Assembly (NCBI GenBank): GCA_001805695.1
Contig: MHGT01000019.1
Location: 45,438 to 79,470, forward strand
Source of the DNA: Omnitrophica WOR_2 bacterium RIFCSPHIGHO2_02_FULL_67_20
Lineage (GTDB): Bacteria; Omnitrophota; Gorgyraeia; Aquiviventales; Aquiviventaceae
DNA length: 34,033 nt
Reading direction: 5' to 3'
Part shown: positions 6,804-12,812 of the stretch, one piece after another
How positions within the stretch are numbered: position 1 is the first letter of the stretch
Layout of the letters: every line of letters starts with the position of its first letter
Notes under the pieces: generated by a model
Seen by the model: only the letters and a program-made list of their open reading frames with translations
Databases searched by the model: none
Told to the model about the DNA's origin: nothing
Position numbers and translations under genes: made by a program

Positions 6804-8961
6804 CGCTCCGGACTCTCGCAATCCGCTTCAGCTCAGGCAGATACTGCAACGCCACCTCTTCGCCGCGGCGGATGAAGGGCTCGGGGTTGAAGAACTCGAG
6901 CCAGTGGGAGCCGGGGACCGTCGGGCGCAGCGTGAGGTCCGCTTCGCGGCAGGCGACCTCGGCGATCTGGTACTCCATCGCCTGCATCGAGCGCATGATG
7001 ACGTCGAAGACGAGCGGTGACACGGAGCGGACGAGCTCCTGCCGGACCCGGAACAGGAGCCGGAACGGCAGGCTGCGCGAGGCCAGCTGCATGTCCCGCT
7101 CGGCGCGGCGGCGCTGCACGTCCTGCTGGTGCGCCGTGATCTCCGCGGTCGTCGGGAAGACGTTCACCGCGATCACGTGGTGCGCCCCGGAGCGCTTCAA
7201 CACGCTCACCGGAATCGGGTTGACGACGCCGCCATCGAGGCACAGCCTGCCCTTCCGGACGACCGGCTTGAAAATGCCGGGGATGGACACCGACGCCCGC
7301 ACCGCATCGGCGATCGACCCCGAGTCGAAGATGACCTCCTCGCGCGCGATGGGGTTGGCCGCCACGATCTTCAGCGGCAGCCACGTGTCGTCGAACGTCT
7401 TGCCGGCGAAGTCCTGCTCCAGCTTGGCCATGAGGCGCGCGCCCTGGATCGGGCCGCCGGCGAGCGGGCCCAGCACCACGCCGACCGCCACGCACACGAT
7501 GAACCCGAAGAGCAGCCCGGTCCAGAATTCCGCCAGCCACCCCACCAGGATGCCGGCTGAGAGGCCGATGAGCACGCTGAAGAGCGGAATCCCCAAGTCC
7601 AGCATAAAGAGCTTGCGGATGTCCCAGGGGTTCTTGAAGCTCAGCGCCATCCGCTCCAGGTCGTCGGCGGAACGGCCCGAGGCCCAGAGGCCTGCGATAA
7701 ACGCCCCGATGCTGGAGCCCGCGATGAGGTCGATCGGGATCTGCTCGCGCTCGATGACTTTGAGGACCCCAATGTGCGCCAGCCCGAGCGCCGCCCCGGA
7801 GCCGAGCGCTAGCCCGACGAGCTGGCCGCCCAGCTCGCGGGCGATGCGCCGCACCGTCCGCGCATAGGCCGTGGCCGGCTGCTCCATCATCTGCCGCAGC
7901 CGGTCGGGCAGCTGAGCGCCTTCCAGCTCGTCGGCATGGGGCAGGACGACCGCGACGGGCTGCTCCATCAGCGCCGCCGCGTCCGGCGGGCTGAGCTGCC
8001 ATTCGCCGGTCCGGGCCAGCTGGTTCAGGACCACCTTGATGCGCTGCTCGGCCGGCCCGACCGACGCGTGGAGCTGGTGGATGAGGGCGTTCGTGCGGAT
8101 GATGTGCTCCTTCTGGGGATCGGTCAGGAGATAGACGAGGTCCGACTGGGTCAGCGCCTTCAAGACCTGGCTGTTCAGCTCGACCGGCAAATCGAGGAGG
8201 ACGTAGTGGAACCGGTTGGTCAGCGAGCTGAGGAGCGGCGCGATCGCCTGCTCTCCGCCCGGCTCGGCGAGGAGTGCCTTGGCGGGCAGCAGGTCGTGGC
8301 CAAGCGGGTGGGGGACAATCGCCCCCTCAGCCGGCTCGCCTTCGGCAGTCACCGGAAGCAGCCGCCCGGCCCGGCCGGCGGCGCCGAAGTCGACCACGAT
8401 GACGCTCCGTCCGGTTTCATGCCGCAGCGACACCGCCAGCGCGGCGGCGAAGGACGTCCGCCCCACCTGCTTGACGGCGCTGTACACGGCGACGATGGTG
8501 GCATCCGAGAACTCCCCACCCCGGTTGCTGGTGCGCAGCCGCCGCGAGAGCGACCGGCTCAGGTACAGGACGAGCGACGGGATGCGGTTGATGACCTCTT
8601 CGAAATCTTTCTTCTGGAGCTGGAGGATGAGCGCGTCGTTGAGCGCCTGGATGGTGGCGGAGTGGGTCTCGCCGATGAGGAGCGAGATCTCGCCGAACGA
8701 GTCGCCGTTGTGGAGGACCGTCAGCGTCCGCTCCTCCCCCTGCGCCGTCCGGGTGAAGACGCGCACGCGCCCGGAGCTGATGATGTAGAACGCGTCCGCC
8801 GAGTCGCCCTCGCGGTAGACGAGCTCGCCCTTCTTGTACTCGACGAGGCGGGTCCGGTCGGCGATGAGATGCAGCTGGTCCTCGGTGCAGGACGCGAAGA
8901 CGGGGACGCGCCGCAGAATGACGAGCTTGTCCTGCGGGTGCGGGGGCTCAAAGGTGGTCAT
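6778..8961 (-). CDS. NTE-like lysophospholipase: cNMP-binding domain, Rossmann-like domain, patatin domain with membrane insert
   Basis: 727 residues, laid out like neuropathy target esterase. Residues ~15-140 form a cyclic-nucleotide-binding fold (FGEISLLIGETHSAT), but the usual phosphate-binding Arg is His. Residues ~153-340 resemble the MinD-like segment found in this family; the P-loop is degenerate (VKQVGRTSF). The patatin domain starts near 380: oxyanion loop GSGAALG, nucleophile Ser417 in GSSIG, and Asp576 in LDGGV. Between Ser and Asp, residues ~451-503 hold two hydrophobic stretches that should be membrane helices. ATG 8961 is chosen because it overlaps the GDPD stop (ATGA); longer frames only read into that gene. 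Predicted role: deacylation of (lyso)phospholipids at the membrane. Confidence 0.85.
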   Translation of the reverse strand: MTTFEPPHPQDKLVILRRVPVFASCTEDQLHLIADRTRLVEYKKGELVYREGDSADAFYIISSGRVRVFTRTAQGEERTLTVLHNGDSFGEISLLIGETHSATIQALNDALILQLQKKDFEEVINRIPSLVLYLSRSLSRRLRTSNRGGEFSDATIVAVYSAVKQVGRTSFAAALAVSLRHETGRSVIVVDFGAAGRAGRLLPVTAEGEPAEGAIVPHPLGHDLLPAKALLAEPGGEQAIAPLLSSLTNRFHYVLLDLPVELNSQVLKALTQSDLVYLLTDPQKEHIIRTNALIHQLHASVGPAEQRIKVVLNQLARTGEWQLSPPDAAALMEQPVAVVLPHADELEGAQLPDRLRQMMEQPATAYARTVRRIARELGGQLVGLALGSGAALGLAHIGVLKVIEREQIPIDLIAGSSIGAFIAGLWASGRSADDLERMALSFKNPWDIRKLFMLDLGIPLFSVLIGLSAGILVGWLAEFWTGLLFGFIVCVAVGVVLGPLAGGPIQGARLMAKLEQDFAGKTFDDTWLPLKIVAANPIAREEVIFDSGSIADAVRASVSIPGIFKPVVRKGRLCLDGGVVNPIPVSVLKRSGAHHVIAVNVFPTTAEITAHQQDVQRRRAERDMQLASRSLPFRLLFRVRQELVRSVSPLVFDVIMRSMQAMEYQIAEVACREADLTLRPTVPGSHWLEFFNPEPFIRRGEEVALQYLPELKRIARVRSVDNLPHAQ

Positions 8962-9719
8962 CGGCTGATTCGCGCCAGCCGCGCGGGATCGTTGGTGAAG
9001 ATGCCGTCCACTCCCATCCGTGTGAGCCGGCGCGCCGCGCGGACCTCGTCCACCGTCCACGCGTGGACCCGCAGGCCGGCGGCGTGGGCCGCGGCGACCC
9101 GGCGGGGGGTCACGAGCGTATGAAAGGGGTGCCAGGCGGCACAGCCGAGCCGGATCGCCTGCCGAAGCGAACGGTCCGGCTGAGCGCGGCAGATGAGCGC
9201 CCGGGGGCGGCGCGAGGACGCGGCCAGACGGATCAGACCGGGGTCAAAGGAGGACAGGAGAATGCGTCGTTGTTTGGGGACATGCCGGAGCAGCCGCAGG
9301 AGCCGGCGGATGAGCGGCCGGGGTGCCGCGGTCCGCTTCAGCTCCAGGTTCACGCCCATGCGCGGCGGGATGCGGCGGAGCGCCTGGGACACCAGCAAGA
9401 TACGCTCGCCCGAGAACCGTGGATGGAACCAGCCGCCCGCGTCGAGCCGGGCTGCGTCCGCATAGCGCGTGTGCGTCAACACTCCTCGTCCGTCCGTCGT
9501 CCGTTCCAGCCGCTTGTCGTGGAAGATCACCAGCCGGCCGTCGAGCGTCACTTGGACGTCCAGCTCGACCATGCCCGCACCCGCGCGCGCAGCCTCGCGG
9601 ATCGCGGCCGCCGTGCTCTCCGGAGCCCTCGCCGAGGCACCCCGGTGGGCGATGATGATGGGGTGTGACCCCGCATCGTGGGCATATGATAATATCACGC
9701 CGCCGCGGCCCGCGCTCAT
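8958..9719 (-). CDS. Glycerophosphodiester phosphodiesterase (GDPD family)
   Basis: About 253 residues; would cleave deacylated glycerophosphodiesters to glycerol 3-phosphate and an alcohol. The metal site is visible as IIIAHRGAS, ELDVQVTLDG, VIFHDKRLERTTDG and NLELK. The C-terminal HAWTVDEV and DGIFTNDPA segments are also typical. The usual PENT motif reads PEST here; the Glu ligand is kept. ATG 9719 is formed at the edge of a structured repeat (GGTGGTGGG then ATGA); a GTG at 9698 is an alternative start. The product of the overlapping downstream lipase is the natural substrate, which supports a two-step phospholipid breakdown. No signal peptide, so likely cytoplasmic. Confidence 0.88.
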   Translation of the reverse strand: MSAGRGGVILSYAHDAGSHPIIIAHRGASARAPESTAAAIREAARAGAGMVELDVQVTLDGRLVIFHDKRLERTTDGRGVLTHTRYADAARLDAGGWFHPRFSGERILLVSQALRRIPPRMGVNLELKRTAAPRPLIRRLLRLLRHVPKQRRILLSSFDPGLIRLAASSRRPRALICRAQPDRSLRQAIRLGCAAWHPFHTLVTPRRVAAAHAAGLRVHAWTVDEVRAARRLTRMGVDGIFTNDPARLARISR

Positions 9720-9816
9720 CCCACCACCTGCCTCGGTCCGCCGGAGGCGGACCGGACAACAACAGTGGCATCCGCGTGGGTTGTCCCGGCCTTCGGCCGA
9801 GAGGCAGGTGGTGGGA
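9719..9816. repeat. Structured interspersed element, copy A (98 bp, TCCCACCACCTG ends)
   Basis: Terminal inverted repeats TCCCACCACCTG (9719-9730) and its reverse complement (9805-9816). Inside are two hairpins: an 8-bp stem with loop GGA at 9735-9753, and a GGCC-TTC-GGCC stem near 9788-9798. TCA direct repeats flank it (9716-9718 and 9817-9819). On the coding strand the right TCA is the TGA stop of the alpha/beta hydrolase, and the left TCA plus the element's terminal base gives the ATG of the GDPD gene. Copies B, C and D lie at 19472, 20144 and 27243. Confidence 0.9.
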
Positions 9817-10674
9817 TCATCCCGTCAGCGCCCGTGAAAAAAAGTTCGCCACCCGGGCGCAGTACTCCTCCGGGTGGCGGGCGAACATCCCGACGTGCGC
9901 CACCGTCGGCTCGTACCAGCGCTCCTTCGGACCGGCCCACCGCTCGTAGAACTCCTGCCCGAGGATCGGCGCCACGCGCTGGTCTTCCCCGCCCTGAATC
10001 GCGAGCAGCGGCTGGCGCAGCCGCGGCGCCAGTGTTACCGGGTCGAGCCGAGACAAGCGCCGGCCGAGTGTGAGCTGAAGGCCCCACCACGCAAGCCAGG
10101 CCGCCAGCGCAGCGACGTCGCCGTCGCGCTGGATGAGAGCGCGGCGGAGCACCGGAAAGAATCGTGAATAGGGAGAATCGGCGACCACCGCGCGCACGTC
10201 CGGATCGCGCGCCGCCATCTGGCACGCCACCGCGGCTCCCATGGACAGGCCGAGCACGCCGGCCGGCACGCGGGCCGCCCCCTCCCGCATGCGCGCCCAC
10301 CGGAGCACGGTCAGCCCGTCCTCCGTTTCGCGCACGCCGAGCGTGCAGGGACCGGGCCGCTCGCCGTGCCCGCGCAGCTCGAAGATCAGCGCCTCGTAGC
10401 CGCGCCGGCGCAGCCCGTCGGCGATGCCGAGGACCTGGTACCGGTTGGCGGAGTAGCCGTGACAGAGCAGGATGCGGCCGCGGGGAGCGGAGGACGGGGC
10501 CAGCTGCCACACGTCGAAACCAACACCGTCCGGCGCGCGCAGGGTGTGCGAGGTGGACGCGGGCGCGGGCGTCGGCGGCGGGATGGGCCGGCGCTCAGGA
10601 TAGAGGAGCCGCCGGCTCAACAACCCCGCCCACCCCGCGAGGCCGAGTCCCAGGAGTGCCAGGAACCAGATCAA
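9817..10674 (-). CDS. Alpha/beta hydrolase, membrane-anchored
   Basis: 285 residues. Residues 1-22 are hydrophobic (FLALLGLGLAGWAGLL) and likely form an N-terminal anchor. The fold shows an oxyanion HG motif (LLCHGYSANRYQ), the nucleophile elbow VLGLSMGAA, the acid region IQGGEDQRVAP and a late His in PTVAHVGMF. This resembles FrsA/YqjL-type or monoglyceride-lipase-type hydrolases; the substrate is unknown, but an ester lipid is plausible from the neighbours. The start is TTG 10674, overlapping the PilZ stop as TTGA; no better start lies before the anchor. Its TGA stop is the boundary of repeat copy A. Confidence 0.82.
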   Translation of the reverse strand: MIWFLALLGLGLAGWAGLLSRRLLYPERRPIPPPTPAPASTSHTLRAPDGVGFDVWQLAPSSAPRGRILLCHGYSANRYQVLGIADGLRRRGYEALIFELRGHGERPGPCTLGVRETEDGLTVLRWARMREGAARVPAGVLGLSMGAAVACQMAARDPDVRAVVADSPYSRFFPVLRRALIQRDGDVAALAAWLAWWGLQLTLGRRLSRLDPVTLAPRLRQPLLAIQGGEDQRVAPILGQEFYERWAGPKERWYEPTVAHVGMFARHPEEYCARVANFFSRALTG

Positions 10675-11075
10675 GACGTCGATGGGCGAGAGAGGCGCTG
10701 GCGCACGAACCGGGAAAGAACCGACCGGTTGCGCTCACTCAGGTCGGTGAAGAAGATGGCGACGTGGTACCGGCCCTTGTCCGGGCTGACGATGACCGGC
10801 TCCGACCGGACGACGACGCCGGCGCAGCGGATGCGCACGCGCCGGCCGCCGCCTACCCCCCCGCCGGGGGGGTCGGGCAGCTCGTAGTCGAGCTGCAGCT
10901 TGGTCATGGGTGCCAAGAAGCGGTCGAGGGTGCAGTAGGCGCCGGCGGCGCTGAGGTTGACCGTCTCGGCCTGGATCGGCGCGCCGCCGTCGGTGATGGC
11001 GAGCGGCACGCGCTCGCTCACGCGCGGTGAGCGGCGGCGTTCCGAGGCTTCGGTGCGAGGTCGGCGCTGACGCAT
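10671..11075 (-). CDS. PilZ domain protein
   Basis: 134 residues, essentially a lone PilZ domain, the usual c-di-GMP receptor. The Arg-rich N-terminal motif is RRSPRVSER and the second motif is NLSAAGAY ([D/N]xSxxG), both needed for c-di-GMP binding. An unusual Pro/Gly insertion (LPDPPGGGVGGGRR) sits in the beta-barrel. The ATG overlaps the HIT stop by one base (TAATG at 11073-11077), and the TGA overlaps the hydrolase TTG, so it is locked into the lipid-hydrolase transcript. A target cannot be read from sequence; control of the overlapping hydrolase genes is a guess. Confidence 0.85.
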   Translation of the reverse strand: MRQRRPRTEASERRRSPRVSERVPLAITDGGAPIQAETVNLSAAGAYCTLDRFLAPMTKLQLDYELPDPPGGGVGGGRRVRIRCAGVVVRSEPVIVSPDKGRYHVAIFFTDLSERNRSVLSRFVRQRLSRPSTS

Positions 11076-11425
11076 TACCCTGGCGGCCAGGTCATCGGTC
11101 GTCCTCCCAGGAGATGCCAGTGGAGATGCCAGACCGACTGGCCGGCCGCGGCACCGCAGTTCACGACGAGCCGGTAGCCGTGCTCGGTCAGCCGGCGCTC
11201 CCGCGCGAGCCGGTTGGCGAAGTGGACGGCGCGGCCCAGGAGTGGGGTGTGCGACTCGGAGACATCGGCGAGCGTCGGGATGTGCTCGGTCGGGATGATC
11301 AAAAGATGCGTGGGGGCCTGGGGGTTGATGTCCGTCACGGCGAGCAGGCCGTCGGTTTCAGCGACGATGTCGGCCGGCACCGCCCGGCGGGCGATGCGGC
11401 AGAAGAGGCAGTTCGCGTCGCTCAT
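11075..11425 (-). CDS. HIT family nucleotide-binding hydrolase
   Basis: 116 residues, typical for HINT/Fhit-branch bacterial proteins. It has the N-terminal CLFCRIARRAVPAD start and the histidine triad SVWHLHWHLLGGRPM near the C terminus. Family members cleave nucleoside phosphoramidates or dinucleoside polyphosphates. ATG 11425 has AGGA a few bases upstream; a second ATG 4 nt earlier is out of frame. It heads a chain of overlapping genes (HIT, PilZ, hydrolase) and follows a small Cys-containing protein after 48 nt. Confidence 0.93.
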   Translation of the reverse strand: MSDANCLFCRIARRAVPADIVAETDGLLAVTDINPQAPTHLLIIPTEHIPTLADVSESHTPLLGRAVHFANRLARERRLTEHGYRLVVNCGAAAGQSVWHLHWHLLGGRPMTWPPG

Positions 11426-11473
11426 CCATCCTGTCGCAGGCTTCGTCCGGGAGGCAACCTGCGCTGCGGTCGC

Positions 11474-11680
11474 TCAGGAAGCGGCCGGCTTGGCCGCTTC
11501 GGCCTTCGCCTTCTCCTCGGCGTCGGCCTTGACCTTGGCGGCGTCCGCCGCCAGCTTTTCCCGCTCCGTGACCCAGACCTGCTTGTTGTAGAAGTACTTC
11601 CCGTCCTGGTAGAACCACGACTTGGCCCGCAGGCGCTTGCCCGTGACCGAGCAGACGGCGGGGCGGCTTCCCTTCGACAT
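11474..11680 (-). CDS. Small conserved-looking protein with CxxTGKR motif, function unknown
   Basis: 68 residues starting MSKGSRPAVCSVTGKRLRAK. The N-terminal half is compact and aromatic (SWFYQDGKYFYNKQVW); the C-terminal third is an Ala/Lys/Glu-rich helix likely to be disordered or coiled. The CSVTGKR opening is reminiscent of ribosomal protein L28 (CxxTGK), but the rest does not match, and a single Cys cannot form a zinc ribbon. ATG 11680 is preceded by AGGTG; frames extending further upstream run through the next small gene and its promoter. I do not recognise the family. Confidence 0.7.
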   Translation of the reverse strand: MSKGSRPAVCSVTGKRLRAKSWFYQDGKYFYNKQVWVTEREKLAADAAKVKADAEEKAKAEAAKPAAS

Positions 11681-11712
11681 CACACCTGATCCCCTATGGT
11701 TGTGCCGGCCAA

Positions 11713-11817
11713 TTAGTGGAACGCCCACGCGGCCCAGTGGCAGGCCAGCGCGAACGTGAGGCCGAGCGCCACGCCCAAGATGAAATCCGGCGCGCGAGGA
11801 TGGAAGAACCCGAACAC
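11713..11817 (-). CDS. 34-residue predicted membrane peptide
   Basis: A short gene starting at GTG 11817 and ending TAA at 11713-11715. The peptide is one hydrophobic helix (DFILGVALGLTFALACHW) flanked by FFHPRAP and WAAWAFH. Support: AAGGGGG lies 5 nt before the GTG, and a TTGCGC-17-TATACT promoter is 48 nt further upstream. It ends 32 nt before the CxxTGKR gene, so the two probably share a transcript. Unknown function; the single-span, aromatic-ended design resembles small membrane-complex subunits. The non-ATG start and short length keep confidence moderate. Confidence 0.55.
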   Translation of the reverse strand: MFGFFHPRAPDFILGVALGLTFALACHWAAWAFH

Positions 11818-11864
11818 AGGAACCCCCTTGCGGATCAGCAACACCGTCGAGAAACAGCGACGGC

Positions 11865-11893
11865 AGTATAGCGGTTTCCGTCGACCAGCGCAA
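11865..11893 (-). promoter_or_regulatory. Sigma70-type promoter for the small-gene/HIT/lipase operon
   Basis: Minus strand TTGCGC (11888-11893), a 17-nt spacer, and TATACT (11865-11870). It lies directly behind an intrinsic terminator that ends the previous transcript, an arrangement expected for a true operon start. The next start codon is the GTG at 11817. Confidence 0.65.
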
Positions 11894-11894
11894 T

Positions 11895-11932
11895 AAAAAA
11901 ACGTCCCCCCACCTGCGACAGGTGGGGGGACG
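11895..11932 (-). terminator. Intrinsic terminator after the 49-aa membrane protein gene
   Basis: A perfect 14-bp stem (11902-11915 with 11919-11932), built on CGTCCCCCCACCTG, with a 3-nt loop. On the minus strand it is followed by seven T (11901-11895). This is the clearest rho-independent terminator in the window. Confidence 0.9.
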
Positions 11933-11956
11933 AGCCGTTCTCGGATCCTGGCGGGC

Positions 11957-12106
11957 TTACTTGGTCGAGACGACCTTTAGGCCCATGACCACGCCAAGGA
12001 TCACGAGAATTCCCTTGTACGCCTCCAGCGGGAAGTAGAGGCCGATGAGGGCCCCTATGACTGCTCCCGTGAGGACGTGATGATCAAACAACTTGTCAAG
12101 TTTCAT
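11957..12106 (-). CDS. 49-residue small membrane protein
   Basis: Begins MKLDKLFDHHVLTGAVIG and has two hydrophobic stretches (LTGAVIGALIGLYF and GILVILGVVMGLKVV) joined by PLEAYK, so a small helical hairpin is likely. Expression signals are very strong. A full AAGGAGGTGA Shine-Dalgarno lies 7 nt before the ATG, a TATACT promoter lies upstream, an 18-bp palindrome sits in the leader and an intrinsic terminator follows. It therefore looks like an independent, well-expressed single-gene unit. No family recognised; surrounding DNA is visibly more AT-rich than the neighbours. Confidence 0.75.
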   Translation of the reverse strand: MKLDKLFDHHVLTGAVIGALIGLYFPLEAYKGILVILGVVMGLKVVSTK

Positions 12107-12124
12107 TCTCGCTCACCTCCTTCT

Positions 12125-12142
12125 TCTAGACATTTGTCTAGA
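12125..12142. promoter_or_regulatory. 18-bp perfect palindrome in the leader of the 49-aa gene
   Basis: TCTAGACA and TGTCTAGA around a 2-bp centre. It lies between the putative -10 (12193-12198) and the Shine-Dalgarno sequence, so it could be a repressor operator or an mRNA hairpin that controls ribosome access. Confidence 0.6.
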
Positions 12143-12192
12143 GTAGAGCGGGTTGAACCTCCTCCAAGGGATCCAGAACCGCTCTCAAGGCA

Positions 12193-12222
12193 AGTATACC
12201 CGATGGAGGAAGCAAGCGACAA
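12193..12222 (-). promoter_or_regulatory. Sigma70-type promoter for the 49-aa membrane protein
   Basis: Minus strand TTGTCG (12217-12222), an 18-nt spacer and TATACT (12193-12198). This leaves a leader of roughly 80 nt containing the 18-bp palindrome. Confidence 0.5.
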
Positions 12223-12226
12223 GTCT

Positions 12227-12259
12227 TCAGTAACTTATTGTTATACAAGAAGTTACTGA
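12227..12259. terminator. Hairpin directly after the PilZ gene
   Basis: A 10-bp perfect stem (TCAGTAACTT, 12227-12236, with 12250-12259) and 13-nt loop start 4 nt past the PilZ stop codon. No T-run follows, so it is either a weak terminator or an mRNA 3'-end stabiliser. Confidence 0.45.
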
Positions 12260-12263
12260 TTAA

Positions 12264-12620
12264 CTAGGCGGGAATGAGCGGGAATTTTTCGGAGAGGCGT
12301 CCCAGATAAGCAGACAAACGTCGCTTATCCGTCTCTGGCATCTCGAGGAAGGCGACCCCGAGATCGAACTGTTCGCTGTACGGGATGGACCGGAACCAGG
12401 CGGTACGTCCTCGGGCGGAGATCGGCCCCTCCCCGGTGGAGAGGATGAGCTCGAGGTTGAACTGGGTGGAAACCGGAAAAGCGGTCGAGCTGATGCAGCA
12501 CACGCCGCCGATCGAGATATCCTTGGTGAGCGTTTCGAGGAGGCGCGGAGAGCGCGGCAGGTGCAGCCGCACCGGCCGGTAGGCGCGAACCCGTGAGCTT
12601 GTCCGCCGTTCGTTAAGCAT
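12264..12620 (-). CDS. PilZ domain protein (second copy)
   Basis: 118 residues, a lone PilZ domain. The Arg motif region reads RVRAYRPVRL and the second motif DISIGG fits [D/N]xSxxG. A C-terminal helix (ETDKRRLSAYLGRL) completes the fold. It is divergently oriented from the exeA-like secretion ATPase gene, with 192 bp between them that hold a 38-bp palindrome and the promoter of the other gene. c-di-GMP control of the pilus/secretion machinery is a common role for such proteins, but that is inference here. Confidence 0.83.
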   Translation of the reverse strand: MLNERRTSSRVRAYRPVRLHLPRSPRLLETLTKDISIGGVCCISSTAFPVSTQFNLELILSTGEGPISARGRTAWFRSIPYSEQFDLGVAFLEMPETDKRRLSAYLGRLSEKFPLIPA

Positions 12621-12693
12621 GGCAACAGGCTACCAAAGTGTCCGCGCGGCGTCAAGCACGAAGTGGCTGTCGCCAGCCAGCGGCCAAGCGTCC

Positions 12694-12731
12694 TCCCGGG
12701 TAAACGTTTCCCGGGAAACGTTTACCCGGGA
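12694..12731. repeat. Perfect 38-bp palindrome in divergent promoter region
   Basis: The sequence is built from self-complementary words: CCCGGG, then AAACGTTT, CCCGGG, AAACGTTT, CCCGGG, joined by single T and A. The whole 38 bp equals its own reverse complement. A further partial match (GCGTCC left, GGACGC right) extends it. It lies 74 bp left of PilZ codon 1 and about 36 bp right of the edge of the plus-strand -35. Confidence 0.92.
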
Positions 12732-12766
12732 CGCAGGCTGGGAACGCCCGTGAGGCGCGTCCCTGC

Positions 12767-12795
12767 TTGCATCATGCCTGCCGCCGCGCTACAAT
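12767..12795 (+). promoter_or_regulatory. Sigma70-type promoter for the exeA/gspB-like pair
   Basis: TTGCAT (12767-12772), 17-nt spacer, TACAAT (12790-12795). The ATG at 12813 lies only about 11 nt past the expected transcription start, so the leader is very short and the Shine-Dalgarno match is weak. Confidence 0.6.
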
Positions 12796-12812
12796 GAACG
12801 GCGAGCAGCGAC

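Noticed and set aside
5942-7867. Long open frame of 641 codons on the plus strand across the thiolase/lipase region
   Set aside because: It is antisense to two clear genes, has no recognisable domain and the Arg/Ser/Thr-rich composition typical of shadow frames in GC-rich DNA.
11418-11680. Ribosomal protein L28 (rpmB)
   Set aside because: The CSVTGKR start is suggestive, but the rest lacks L28 sequence features and carries an acidic/Ala tail.
12077-12259. Plus-strand 60-codon frame over the small-gene promoter region
   Set aside because: No ribosome site or recognisable sequence; it lies over the promoter and palindrome of the minus-strand 49-aa gene.
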